A program made the translations under genes and the position numbers. Of a stretch of 45,097 nucleotides of DNA, positions 8,966-17,190 are shown piece after piece. The notes beneath the pieces are model-generated. The model did not search any database. It was given only the letters and a program-made list of their open reading frames with translations, and was not told where the DNA came from. The first letter of the stretch is position 1. Each line of letters starts with the position of its first letter. Origin of the DNA: an uncultured Schlesneria sp. Lineage in GTDB: Bacteria > Planctomycetota > Planctomycetia > Planctomycetales > Planctomycetaceae. The DNA lies in the NCBI GenBank assembly GCA_903858935.1, contig CAIOKO010000187.1, positions 1 to 45,097 on the forward strand, read 5' to 3'.

Positions 8966-9188
8966 TCCGTGGCCTCCGAAACCAAGTCCATCAACCCGCT
9001 CCACTAAATCTCTCAAACGTCACAATCTACACGAATTCTGCGAGACTTCGACGATCGCACCATTGCTCGTGTGAACAAAACGCGGTAATTCTGCCGTGAG
9101 TTACGCTCTTCATAGCACATATTCGATTTGACTCCGACGGTCGCAGCCTTCGGGTGTGAATTTCCGTCAAAATTCTAAGGAGGCCGCA
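8966..9188. other. divergent control region between ligase and sulfatase genes
   Basis: 223 bases separating two divergently transcribed genes, so both promoters should lie here. Only the ribosome sites are certain: GGAGG for the ligase (complement of 8973-8977) and AAGGAGG for the sulfatase (9177-9183). I could not identify a convincing -35/-10 pair on either strand. Confidence 0.4.
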
Positions 9189-11309
9189 ATGAAGTTGTTT
9201 CGAGTTTTGATGGGGGTTTTCGCTCTCGTTGGCGTGGCCGACCTTAATGCTGCGGCACCGGGACGGCCCAATATCGTCATTATTTTGAGTGACGACATGG
9301 GTTATTCAGACCTTGGCTCGTACGGAGGGGTCGATGCGAGCACCCCCAATCTGGATCGGCTGGCGAATGGCGGCGTGCGATTCACTCAGTTTTATAACAC
9401 AGCCAGATGCTGTCCCACTCGGGCATCGCTTTTGACGGGGCTTTACCCCCATCAGACGGGGGTGGGTCACATGATGGATGACCGTGGGACCGATGGTTAC
9501 CGAGGGAATCTGAATCGTCGGTGTGTGACGATCGCCGAAGTGCTGAAATCATCCGGGTATCGAACTTACATGACCGGAAAATGGCATGTGACGAAAGATG
9601 TCGGCGAGAACAGTGACAAGTCTAACTGGCCGTTGCAACGTGGTTTTGAAAAGTACTATGGAACGCTGGTCGGGGCGGGTAATTTTTTTAGTCCGAACGG
9701 ACTGTGTCGCCAGAATTCGCTGATTACGCATAAATCCGATCCCGAGTATCAACCAGAATCGTTCTACTACACGGAAGCGCTAACGGATAATTCGATCCGA
9801 TTCATGGATCAGCACCGGAACGAATCGGCTGAAAAGCCATTCCTGCTTTATGTCGCCTACACCGCGGCACACTGGCCGATGCATGCTCGGGAAAAGGACA
9901 TTGCCAAGTATCGAGGCAAGTTCAAAGACGGTTATCAACCCCACCGCGTCGCCCGGCTGGAAAAGATGAAACAGCTCGGCCTCGTCTCAACAGATACGAC
10001 GTTGTCCCCCAATGCAGAGGAATGGTCACAAGTCGAGCATAAAGACTGGGAGGCCGAGTGCATGGCCGTTTATTGTGCCATGATCGAGAACATGGATACA
10101 GGAATCGGACGAATCGTCTCGCACCTGAAGTCGACTGGAGAATTTGAAAATACGTTGATTTTCTACCTGCAGGATAACGGAGCCTGCGCCGAGACGATTG
10201 GAAGAGCGGCAGGAAGCCGCGGTAACGAGACGTTTGAAGGCCGTCCTGTTCGAACCGGGCCGACGGCCATGCCCGGGCCGGGCGATACCTACATCGCTTA
10301 TGGTCGCGGTTGGGCGAATGTCAGTAACACCCCTTTCCGTGAATACAAGCACTGGGTACACGAAGGGGGGATCTCAACACCTTTGATTGCGCATTGGCCA
10401 CTGGGGATCTCCAAAGAACGAATCGGTCAATTGGAATCGCAACCAGCTCATCTCATTGACTTGATGGCAACGTGCGTCGATCTCGCTGCCGTTGATTACC
10501 CGAAAGAATTCCATGGTCAATCGATTCAGCCGCGAGAAGGGGTGAGTTTGCGTCCTGCATTCCATGGTCAATCGCTGAACCGCGCGCAGCCACTTTTTTG
10601 GGAACATGAAGTCAACAAAGCGGTCCGCGACGGTCGCTGGAAGCTGGTGGCGAAAGCCAACCAGCCGTGGGAACTTTACGACATTCAGAATGATCGGATT
10701 GAATCAAACAATCTCGTCGCAGCCGAACCTGAAATCGTCAGAAAATTGAGCGAACAGTGGCTTGCGTACGCTGCAAGAACAAACGTGCTCCCTTTGAGAA
10801 CCGAAGGGGGCGCGGGAACAGCGTCCGCTGGAAATCTCAAACAGACACGATTTGAACTTGCTCCAGGAGCGACGCTCGAACAGGACAGGGCACCTGCAAT
10901 CGCGGGTCGGGGAATTTCGGTAACGGCGACTGTGACTCTCGCAAAGCCCAAGCCGAATGGCGTGATCCTTTCACAAGGGGGCTCGCGGTTGGGATACACA
11001 CTGTATCTGGATGACGGAAAACCGGTCTTCGCGGTTCGCAACAGTTCGGGCGTGCATGAAATTCGCGGGACGGAGATTGCGTCTGGCAAACATGAACTGC
11101 AGGCTCGGCTGAGTAAAAATGGCAAACTTCAGCTTGAAGTTGACGGTGCCTCGGCAGGGGCGGACGTCGACTGCCCGCTTTTGTCCAGTCAACCGGGTGA
11201 AGGCCTGCTCGTCGGTCGCGATGATGGTGGCGCTGTCGGATCGTATCGCACGCCGAACGAATTCAACGAAACGATTCATTCCATCGTTCTTGAACTGTCT
11301 CAAAAATAA
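9189..11309 (+). CDS. exported arylsulfatase with C-terminal LamG-like domain
   Basis: 706 residues. The signal peptide is MKLFRVLMGVFALVGVADLN with cleavage near LNAAA. The sulfatase domain starts with PNIVIILSDDMGYSDLG, where the Asp pair at 35-36 binds calcium. The active-site motif CCPTRASLLTG (from C74) fits CxPxR, so the first cysteine is the one oxidised to formylglycine; TGKWH carries further catalytic residues. Family knowledge: hydrolyses sulfate esters, in planctomycetes mostly on polysaccharides; the substrate is unknown. From about 540 a second beta-rich domain (GRGISVTATVTLAKPKPNGV, later LYLDDGKPVFAVRN) looks like a laminin-G/concanavalin fold, plausibly carbohydrate-binding. 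The frame begins at 9156 but AAGGAGG five bases before the ATG at 9189 settles the start. The cyanophycinase-like gene follows after 11 bases. Confidence 0.93.
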   Translation: MKLFRVLMGVFALVGVADLNAAAPGRPNIVIILSDDMGYSDLGSYGGVDASTPNLDRLANGGVRFTQFYNTARCCPTRASLLTGLYPHQTGVGHMMDDRGTDGYRGNLNRRCVTIAEVLKSSGYRTYMTGKWHVTKDVGENSDKSNWPLQRGFEKYYGTLVGAGNFFSPNGLCRQNSLITHKSDPEYQPESFYYTEALTDNSIRFMDQHRNESAEKPFLLYVAYTAAHWPMHAREKDIAKYRGKFKDGYQPHRVARLEKMKQLGLVSTDTTLSPNAEEWSQVEHKDWEAECMAVYCAMIENMDTGIGRIVSHLKSTGEFENTLIFYLQDNGACAETIGRAAGSRGNETFEGRPVRTGPTAMPGPGDTYIAYGRGWANVSNTPFREYKHWVHEGGISTPLIAHWPLGISKERIGQLESQPAHLIDLMATCVDLAAVDYPKEFHGQSIQPREGVSLRPAFHGQSLNRAQPLFWEHEVNKAVRDGRWKLVAKANQPWELYDIQNDRIESNNLVAAEPEIVRKLSEQWLAYAARTNVLPLRTEGGAGTASAGNLKQTRFELAPGATLEQDRAPAIAGRGISVTATVTLAKPKPNGVILSQGGSRLGYTLYLDDGKPVFAVRNSSGVHEIRGTEIASGKHELQARLSKNGKLQLEVDGASAGADVDCPLLSSQPGEGLLVGRDDGGAVGSYRTPNEFNETIHSIVLELSQK

Positions 11310-11320
11310 GTTGCTAAGAC

Positions 11321-12760
11321 ATGTGCAGATTTTTTCCTGTTGCCGTTCTGGTGTCGACGCTTCTCTTTGACGGTCTCTTTAATCCGATTGAGGTTTCGAT
11401 TGCTGACGCCGCTGACGTCACTGACGGCACTCCTCAAACGGTATCGCCGCACTCAGGCGTTGTCGTCTGGTGGGGTGGTGGTGAAGTTCCGACCGCCGTC
11501 TTTGAGCGGCTCGCAACTGCCGACGCGAATTCGGCTGTTGCGGTTGTAGCAAGTGAAAGTAGTATCAGTCCCGAACTGACGGACTGGTGCCATGCAACGA
11601 ATCATCCAGTCGAAGTCGTACGACCTGACACACTCCAATTGCAAGAAAAACTGCTGGGATTCAAAGCGGTCTGGATCGATATCAAGAGTCTTTCGCCAGA
11701 TTCAGAATGCATCGATCAACTGCTGGTCTCGGACCCGTTTCCTGGTGAAGCGACACTCGAGTCTCTCGTCGCGAAATTATCGGCGAGTCCCGGTCGGGTC
11801 GGTGTTGGAATTCCGGCCAGGACAGCCCTCATTGCCAAAGGTCGTAAACTGGAAGTCGTGGGCGAATCGAATGTGGTCTTCTGTCTTCCGTCATCGATCA
11901 CGCATCCCGAACATCGCCCGACTAAGTTGTTGAGAAACAAACCGGGTTCGGAGGTCGATTTGCTGGAGCTGAATCGATCGGCAATTGCTCGCCGAGGACC
12001 AGAATTTCCCGCCAGGGAGCCTGTATCACCCGAAGTACCCCACGGAGCCCTTTTGGCTTGTGGAGGTGGAAACCTTTCGGACGAAATCTGGCAACGATTT
12101 ATTGATCTGGCGGGGGGAACTAACTCGCCGATTGTCGTCATCCCCATTGCACAACCAAATCCTGACGATCCTAATCCAAAAGACCTTGCCAAATTGAAGC
12201 AGCTTGGTTGTCAACGAGTCAAAGTGCTGAACCAGCACACAAAAGCCGACATCCAATCGCCCGAATTTGTCGAGGCAATGAAGGAGGCTCGAGGGGTCTG
12301 GTTTGTCGGTGGTCGGCAATGGAAATATATCGATGCTTATGAGGGGACTTCAGAGGACCTGTTCCATGATGTCCTCAAGCGCAATGGTGTGATCGGTGGA
12401 AGTAGTGCCGGGGCTGCTGTTCAAGCAGAGTACATGGTGCGAGGTTCTCCACTTGGTAATCGGGAAATCATGGCCGAAGGGTACGAACGAGGGCTGAATT
12501 TTCTGCCTGGCTGTGCGATCGATATCCATGTAGCCGAAAGAGGTCGATTGAAAGATCTGGTCAGCCTGGTTCAGACGTTCCCGCAAATGCTGGGAATTGG
12601 TATCGACGAAGATACCGCCGTGGAGGTTCAAGGATCTGTCATGACCGTGATCGGCAAGCGCAAAGTGAATATCGTCGATTCCCGCACACCGGAGCCGCTA
12701 CCGATGAAATCTGGCGATCGATATCACCTGGTGACTCGCCAGTTGCTACCGGAGAAGTAA
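11321..12760 (+). CDS. cyanophycinase-like (peptidase family S51) protein, duplicated fold
   Basis: 479 residues with a signal-like hydrophobic N terminus (VAVLVSTLLFDGLFNPIEV). The second half (about 240-479) is a cyanophycinase-type S51 domain: GALLACGGGNLSDEIW, then GVWFVGGRQ, nucleophile elbow IGGSSAGAAVQAE with S362 as likely nucleophile, then IDIHVAERGRL and GIGIDEDTAVEV. The first half (about 45-200) repeats the same plan without the active site: SGVVVWWGGGEVPTAVFERL, AVWIDIKSL, and RVGVGIPARTAL, where proline 165 stands at the nucleophile position. S51 enzymes are serine exopeptidases acting on Asp-containing peptides or on cyanophycin; the substrate here is unknown. It lies 11 bases after the sulfatase, so co-transcription is likely. 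No strong ribosome site is seen. Confidence 0.85.
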   Translation: MCRFFPVAVLVSTLLFDGLFNPIEVSIADAADVTDGTPQTVSPHSGVVVWWGGGEVPTAVFERLATADANSAVAVVASESSISPELTDWCHATNHPVEVVRPDTLQLQEKLLGFKAVWIDIKSLSPDSECIDQLLVSDPFPGEATLESLVAKLSASPGRVGVGIPARTALIAKGRKLEVVGESNVVFCLPSSITHPEHRPTKLLRNKPGSEVDLLELNRSAIARRGPEFPAREPVSPEVPHGALLACGGGNLSDEIWQRFIDLAGGTNSPIVVIPIAQPNPDDPNPKDLAKLKQLGCQRVKVLNQHTKADIQSPEFVEAMKEARGVWFVGGRQWKYIDAYEGTSEDLFHDVLKRNGVIGGSSAGAAVQAEYMVRGSPLGNREIMAEGYERGLNFLPGCAIDIHVAERGRLKDLVSLVQTFPQMLGIGIDEDTAVEVQGSVMTVIGKRKVNIVDSRTPEPLPMKSGDRYHLVTRQLLPEK

Positions 12761-12825
12761 AAAATCGAGGGTCATTTTAAGATACCCGTTATCTATTTCC
12801 GGTACCCAACGAAAGTAATTAGCCC

Positions 12826-14055
12826 ATGTCGTCCTCATATGTGACTCATCTCGAAAGCGCGATTGATGGAACCCGGTTCGAGCCTGGCCATCTTTATACG
12901 ACGCACAAGGATCGGCCACTTTGGGTGAGGTACGATCTTCCGGCGATCGCCAAATCCGTCGATCGAGATACGATTTCTCGACGAAGCGGCGACATCTGGC
13001 GGTGGCGAGAACTGCTGCCGGTCAGGGAAGAGTCAAGCATCGTCTCGCTCGGTGAACGAACGACTCCATTGTTAAAGTCGCCTCGGTTGGGAAAGGCTTT
13101 GGGGTTACCGAATCTCTGGGTCAAGGACGACAGCCAGTTGCCCACGGGAAGTTTCAAAAGTCGCGGTCAGGCGGTTGCCATCTCGATGGCTAACGAACTG
13201 GGAGTGCGCCGAGTCGCGATTCCCACAGCGGGTAACGCCGGTGGTGCGATGGCAGCCTATGCGGCCCGGGCAGGAATGGAGGCGTACGTCTTTATGCCGA
13301 GTGATACTCCTCGAATCAACCAGTTCGAGGCCACGATGGCGGGCGCAAAAGTGTTCCTCGTCGACGGCCTGATCACCGATTGCGGCAAGATTGTTCGAGC
13401 GGGCAAAGAGGCGATGAACTGGTTCGATCTTTCCACTTTGCGCGAACCGTACCGGATTGAGGGAAAGAAGACGATGGGGCTGGAACTGGCTGAACAGTTC
13501 GGCTGGAAGCTTCCCAGTGTCATTCTTTATCCGACCGGGGGTGGGACGGGACTGATCGGCATGTGGAAAGCCTTTCAGGAATTGAAAGAACTCGGTTGGC
13601 TGGACTCCGCCGATCTTCCTCGCATGGTGTCGGTGCAAAGCAACGGATGTGCCCCGATTGTCCGTGCCTATGAAAACGGAAGCCGGTTTGCTGAACCATT
13701 CAGTCCGGCGGCCACGATTGCCAGCGGAATTCGCGTCCCCGCTGCGATCGGAGATTTCATGATCATCGACGCCGTGCACGAGAGTCACGGGACAGCGGTC
13801 GCAGTCGACGAGACCCGGATCATCGACTGGATGAAGCTCGGAATGTCGAGCGAAGGGATCTCAATCTGCCCCGAGTCAGCAACATGCATCGGTGCCGCGA
13901 TTAAGTTACTCGAGCAAGGATGGCTGACACCCGACGACCGAATCGTGATCTACAACTGCGGCGCGGCCCAGAAATACGTCGATGTGACGACACTCAATCT
14001 ACCACGAATCACATCTTCCGACTTCAAGGACTGGGATTTCATTGCGAGTTGCTAA
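12826..14055 (+). CDS. thrC: threonine synthase
   Basis: 409 residues, a PLP enzyme of fold type II that converts O-phosphohomoserine to threonine in the cytoplasm. The PLP lysine is K111 in LPTGSFKSRG, preceded by LWVKDDSQ, and the phosphate-binding loop is PTAGNAGGAMAAYAARAG. LGERTTPLL near 75-83 is the usual threonine-synthase entry motif, and YPTGGGTGLIGMWKA the second glycine loop. The length matches the 400-residue thrC class. Related enzymes (cysteate synthase, diaminopropionate ammonia-lyase) share the motifs, so the exact reaction carries some doubt. The ATG lacks a strong ribosome site. It follows the S51 gene after 65 bases with no clear terminator between them. Confidence 0.85.
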   Translation: MSSSYVTHLESAIDGTRFEPGHLYTTHKDRPLWVRYDLPAIAKSVDRDTISRRSGDIWRWRELLPVREESSIVSLGERTTPLLKSPRLGKALGLPNLWVKDDSQLPTGSFKSRGQAVAISMANELGVRRVAIPTAGNAGGAMAAYAARAGMEAYVFMPSDTPRINQFEATMAGAKVFLVDGLITDCGKIVRAGKEAMNWFDLSTLREPYRIEGKKTMGLELAEQFGWKLPSVILYPTGGGTGLIGMWKAFQELKELGWLDSADLPRMVSVQSNGCAPIVRAYENGSRFAEPFSPAATIASGIRVPAAIGDFMIIDAVHESHGTAVAVDETRIIDWMKLGMSSEGISICPESATCIGAAIKLLEQGWLTPDDRIVIYNCGAAQKYVDVTTLNLPRITSSDFKDWDFIASC

Positions 14056-14228
14056 TGATCAGATCGAAGGTTCGTCAATCACGGCGAACACAGCCTATCT
14101 TGATTTCGTCCAGCGGTCCTTTTCAGGCCCGCGTTTTTTCCCGCCTTCGGCCGCACCATCGGATTTTTTTGCGATCTCATCGTAGAGATAAGCCGTTTCC
14201 GTGAAACAACTGATCGCAAATAAAAAAG

Positions 14229-14315
<87 letters not shown>

Positions 14316-14431
14316 TGAGAAAATGCAAAATGACTTTTTCGACGGCGTTTTTTGGGCGATGTCTTAGAGCCCTTTCGAATTCTTGCCGTCAATTTTTGGG
14401 CCAAAGCGGTCCTTTGTCTTGCAGACAAGGA

Positions 14432-14683
14432 TTATTCAGCCGCAGCGCCTGCCAGTCGTTCTGCCTTGCGCTTAATCACTTCGGCGTTGTTCGCTTCCGT
14501 TTGAGTCACGGCAGCGATGCGTCGGCGGATGGTGCGGATATTGGCGTTCAGCTGACGCCACTTGGTGTTCTTTTTATATTGTGCTTCTGTCAAACCCTTT
14601 TCCTGTAAGGATTTGGCAAATGTCGCCAAGTCCGCGTTGGCGGCTTGCAACTGTCGTTCGAGGGTAGGGCGCGACAAAGGCAT
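14432..14683 (-). CDS. small basic coiled-coil protein, function unknown
   Basis: 83 residues, not recognised. It is almost wholly helical and rich in Lys/Arg/Gln/Ala: LERQLQAANADLATFAKSLQEKG (split by a helix break), then a basic stretch YKKNTKWRQLNANIRTIRRRIAAV, ending EVIKRKAERLAGAAAE. A helical hairpin or coiled coil that binds nucleic acid or ribosomes is plausible but unproven. The ATG at 14683 lacks a clear ribosome site. It is the first gene on the minus strand upstream of tRNA-Ser (116 bases apart) and could be co-transcribed with it. A real gene is favoured because the codon usage resembles that of the neighbours and no overlapping frame is better. Confidence 0.65.
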   Translation of the reverse strand: MPLSRPTLERQLQAANADLATFAKSLQEKGLTEAQYKKNTKWRQLNANIRTIRRRIAAVTQTEANNAEVIKRKAERLAGAAAE

Positions 14684-15087
14684 GACTCAGGCTCTTTCAC
14701 GTGTCTAAAAGCGAGGACTTCCGCAACGGGCTTTAAACTATCGGCTTTACTCGCCAGCGGAAACAGAATTCGGTACTTCGAGACGCTACATTCTACAGAT
14801 GCGTCACTTGTCCGCAACCCTGACAGGGACATCGGGGTATTTCTAACACTGAGATCGGGTGGATTGTTCATCGCAGATCGACAGTCACTCACGGTTAAAA
14901 ATTGGCCCTGCGGAAAAAACTTTTCACTTCTGACCACCTGATGCACGCGTTTACCCACCGGTCCCATTGAGGGCTGGAACACGTTATGATGAAAAGAGCA
15001 GTATTCCGCAAATTGACGTTCGACGGTCTTTGTTGTCGAGTTTTGTGAACGTTGGTCATTGTTGGCAACACAATCAAGGACCCTTAG
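14684..15087. other. 404-base divergent intergenic region
   Basis: It separates the minus-strand small protein and tRNA unit from the plus-strand copper monooxygenase fusion. I see no convincing coding frame. The right end holds the AAGGA ribosome site for the downstream gene (15076-15080). TTGACG at about 15013 could be a -35 element, but no good -10 follows at the right distance. Confidence 0.35.
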
Positions 15088-16869
15088 ATGCGACGACTTA
15101 TCCTTCTGCTTGTGGTGTTTGGACTTGTTTCCAGCGTTAGTGCGGCAGATCGACAGCCCGCGATTGGCGATACGATTGCCGATCTCCGATTCAAGGACAT
15201 TCGAGGTTTATCTCGATCCCTGGCTGACCTGGGAAAAAAACGAGCGTACGTCTTTGTATTCACGACGACGCAGTGCCCACTTGTTCGTCGTTCGATGCCA
15301 AAACTGATTGAAATCGATCAGAAGTTCGGGCCTCGGGATATTCAGGTTGTGGCGATTAATGTCGGATCTGAGGAAACGATTCGCGACATGGCGTCGCAGG
15401 CCATTGAATTCGATGCCGCATTTCCCTTTGTCAAAGATACCGATCTCTCGTGTGTCAAAGCACTTGGAGTCACTCGAACTCCCGAAGTGGCTGTGCTGAA
15501 TTCGGACCGGAAGCTGGTCTATCGTGGGAGAATCGATGACCAGTTTCGCCTGGGTGGTTCTCGTCCCGAGCCAACTCGATATGACCTTGAAGTGGCGATC
15601 AATGAGGTACTGGACGATCGAACCGTTTTGGTCAGTGAGACCACAGTTGATGGCTGTTTGATTGAGGCTCGCTCGGCACGTATCAGCGATGCTGCAGGAC
15701 CGACGTTTCATCAGGATGTGGCACCGATCTTGAATCGGCGATGTATATCGTGTCACCGCGAAGGAGCGGCGGGCCCATTTACGCTGGCGTCGTTTGATGA
15801 TGCCGTGGCTCATGCCGAAATGTTGGCAGAAGTCGTTGTTGATCAGAGAATGCCTCCGTGGTTCGCCAGTTCCCGGCATGGGGTCTTTCAGAATGATCCT
15901 TCGTTGACACGTGACGAACGCGAGACCCTGTTACGCTGGGTGAAGTCCGGGAGACGGGAAGGGGACCCCAACAATGCGACTCCGCGACCTGAAATACCGA
16001 CGGCAAAATGGCGAATCGGCGAGCCTGATCTGATCATCAATATGATTGGCGAGCATGAGCTCCCGGCAACAGGGTTTGTTGAATATAAGCGTCTTGTTTT
16101 GCCGTATGTGTTTCTCAATGAGACGTGGTTGGAGGCAATCGAAATCCGTCCCGACAACGCTGCCGTGGTTCATCACTGTAATATGGCGTACGTGACCACT
16201 AAGGGAGCAAGCCATGAGACTTTCATCACGGGGCATGTTCCGGGGGGCCAGCCGATGGATCTTGGGCGGTTCGATAACGGTGTCGCCTATCGCGTGCCGG
16301 CATTTTCCGGACTCGGATTAGAGATTCACTACACGACCACGGGAAAAGAAGAGCGTTGCAGCATCTCGGTAGGGCTCCGTTATCCACGAAAAACGGTACA
16401 CAAGCAGTTGCGACATTTTCTGCTCGATCCGCGCCGGCTTCAAATCGAACCGGGTCACGGTGCATTCCCCGTTCGATCCAGCCTCGTGCTTGATCAGGAT
16501 ATTTCATTATTGGGGTTGTTTGCGCATATGCATTTACGAGGCAAGGATGCAACTTTTTATGCAGATGTTCCTGGAAAGCAACGCGAAACGTTGCTGCAAA
16601 TCCCCAACTACAACTTCGAGTGGCAGTTAGGTTATGAAATCGAACCCGGAAAACACCGGCTGCCAAAAGGGACAAAGATCGAGTCTGTCGCCCACTACGA
16701 TAATTCGACATTCAATCCTTATAACCCGGACCCCAAGCGGACAGTGCCGTACGGACTGCAGACCTATGACGAGATGTTCAATGGTTACGGCTTTTACGTC
16801 GCCGAAGACGAAGACCTGAATCTAGACATTAACCCCCGAAACGGTGTCGTTCGTCGAAAAACTCAATGA
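15088..16869 (+). CDS. redoxin - cytochrome c - copper type II monooxygenase fusion, exported
   Basis: 593 residues in three domains after a signal peptide (MRRLILLLVVFGLVSSVSAA). 1: a thioredoxin-fold redoxin (about 22-180) with TTTQCPLVRRSMPKL, a lone cysteine C63 rather than CxxC. 2: a cytochrome c-type domain (about 205-290) with haem motif CISCH (C219, C222, H223); MPPWF at 255-259 may include the distal methionine. 3: a fold resembling peptidylglycine hydroxylating monooxygenase (about 310-570) with every expected copper ligand: H362-H363 and H414 for one copper, H480/H482 (AHMHL) and M563 (DEMF) for the other. Family knowledge: such copper sites hydroxylate C-H bonds using external electrons; here the fused haem could be the donor (inference). 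AAGGA seven bases upstream fixes the start. Confidence 0.85.
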   Translation: MRRLILLLVVFGLVSSVSAADRQPAIGDTIADLRFKDIRGLSRSLADLGKKRAYVFVFTTTQCPLVRRSMPKLIEIDQKFGPRDIQVVAINVGSEETIRDMASQAIEFDAAFPFVKDTDLSCVKALGVTRTPEVAVLNSDRKLVYRGRIDDQFRLGGSRPEPTRYDLEVAINEVLDDRTVLVSETTVDGCLIEARSARISDAAGPTFHQDVAPILNRRCISCHREGAAGPFTLASFDDAVAHAEMLAEVVVDQRMPPWFASSRHGVFQNDPSLTRDERETLLRWVKSGRREGDPNNATPRPEIPTAKWRIGEPDLIINMIGEHELPATGFVEYKRLVLPYVFLNETWLEAIEIRPDNAAVVHHCNMAYVTTKGASHETFITGHVPGGQPMDLGRFDNGVAYRVPAFSGLGLEIHYTTTGKEERCSISVGLRYPRKTVHKQLRHFLLDPRRLQIEPGHGAFPVRSSLVLDQDISLLGLFAHMHLRGKDATFYADVPGKQRETLLQIPNYNFEWQLGYEIEPGKHRLPKGTKIESVAHYDNSTFNPYNPDPKRTVPYGLQTYDEMFNGYGFYVAEDEDLNLDINPRNGVVRRKTQ

Positions 16870-16893
16870 CACCGGTGTGTCTTGTTCAGTATG

Positions 16894-16915
16894 ACCCGGA
16901 AGGTGTTTTTCGGGT
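16894..16915 (+). terminator. weak hairpin after the copper monooxygenase gene
   Basis: ACCCGGAA (16894-16901) and TTTCGGGT (16908-16915) pair over 8 bases with one G-T pair and a 6-base loop, 24 bases after the stop codon. The tail TTCTAAGTT is poor in T, so it would be a weak terminator. Confidence 0.35.
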
Positions 16916-16973
16916 TTCTAAGTTGCGTGGCTGTAAGTTCAATTCTGTGTTGATGTTGTGAAATATGTTCGCT

Positions 16974-16988
16974 GTTCAGAATTCGTTC
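16974..16988 (+). promoter_or_regulatory. GTTC-N7-GTTC direct repeat upstream of the lexA homologue
   Basis: The sequence GTTC, seven bases, GTTC matches the spacing of the LexA box known from Alphaproteobacteria. It lies about 200 bases before the lexA-like start and upstream of the promoter candidate at 17032-17061, which is far for classical autoregulation. Chance occurrence is possible; planctomycete LexA boxes need not follow this pattern. Confidence 0.2.
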
Positions 16989-17031
16989 GATCGGAATTTA
17001 GAGAGACTTTTTTAATCATATAAACAATTTT

Positions 17032-17061
17032 TTGTGGATGAAATTGCTGACGGTGTAATAA
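17032..17061 (+). promoter_or_regulatory. candidate sigma-70 promoter of the lexA homologue
   Basis: TTGTGG (17032-17037) and TAATAA (17056-17061) are 18 bases apart and resemble a -35/-10 pair. Transcription would begin near 17068, about 120 bases before the ATG and just before the inverted repeat at 17073-17096. Confidence 0.4.
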
Positions 17062-17072
17062 TTGCTGCTGTT

Positions 17073-17096
17073 TCGTCCAGTGAAGTCAATGGACGA
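17073..17096. promoter_or_regulatory. candidate operator: 7-bp inverted repeat before the lexA homologue
   Basis: TCGTCCA (17073-17079) and TGGACGA (17090-17096) are exact reverse complements separated by 10 bases, the geometry expected for a dimeric winged-helix repressor. It sits immediately downstream of the predicted start of transcription, where a bound repressor would block the promoter. The binder is presumably the LexA homologue itself (inference). Confidence 0.4.
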
Positions 17097-17190
17097 GCAT
17101 GTGAACGAATTTCGACGAACCAGAAATGAATGCGGGCCAATCATTCATGGAACGGGAAGTTCCTTTCTTTGAGTGGAGAAGGCAAGCTTA

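Noticed and set aside
13105-13788. minus-strand frame of 227 codons
   Set aside because: Antisense to threonine synthase and without family features.
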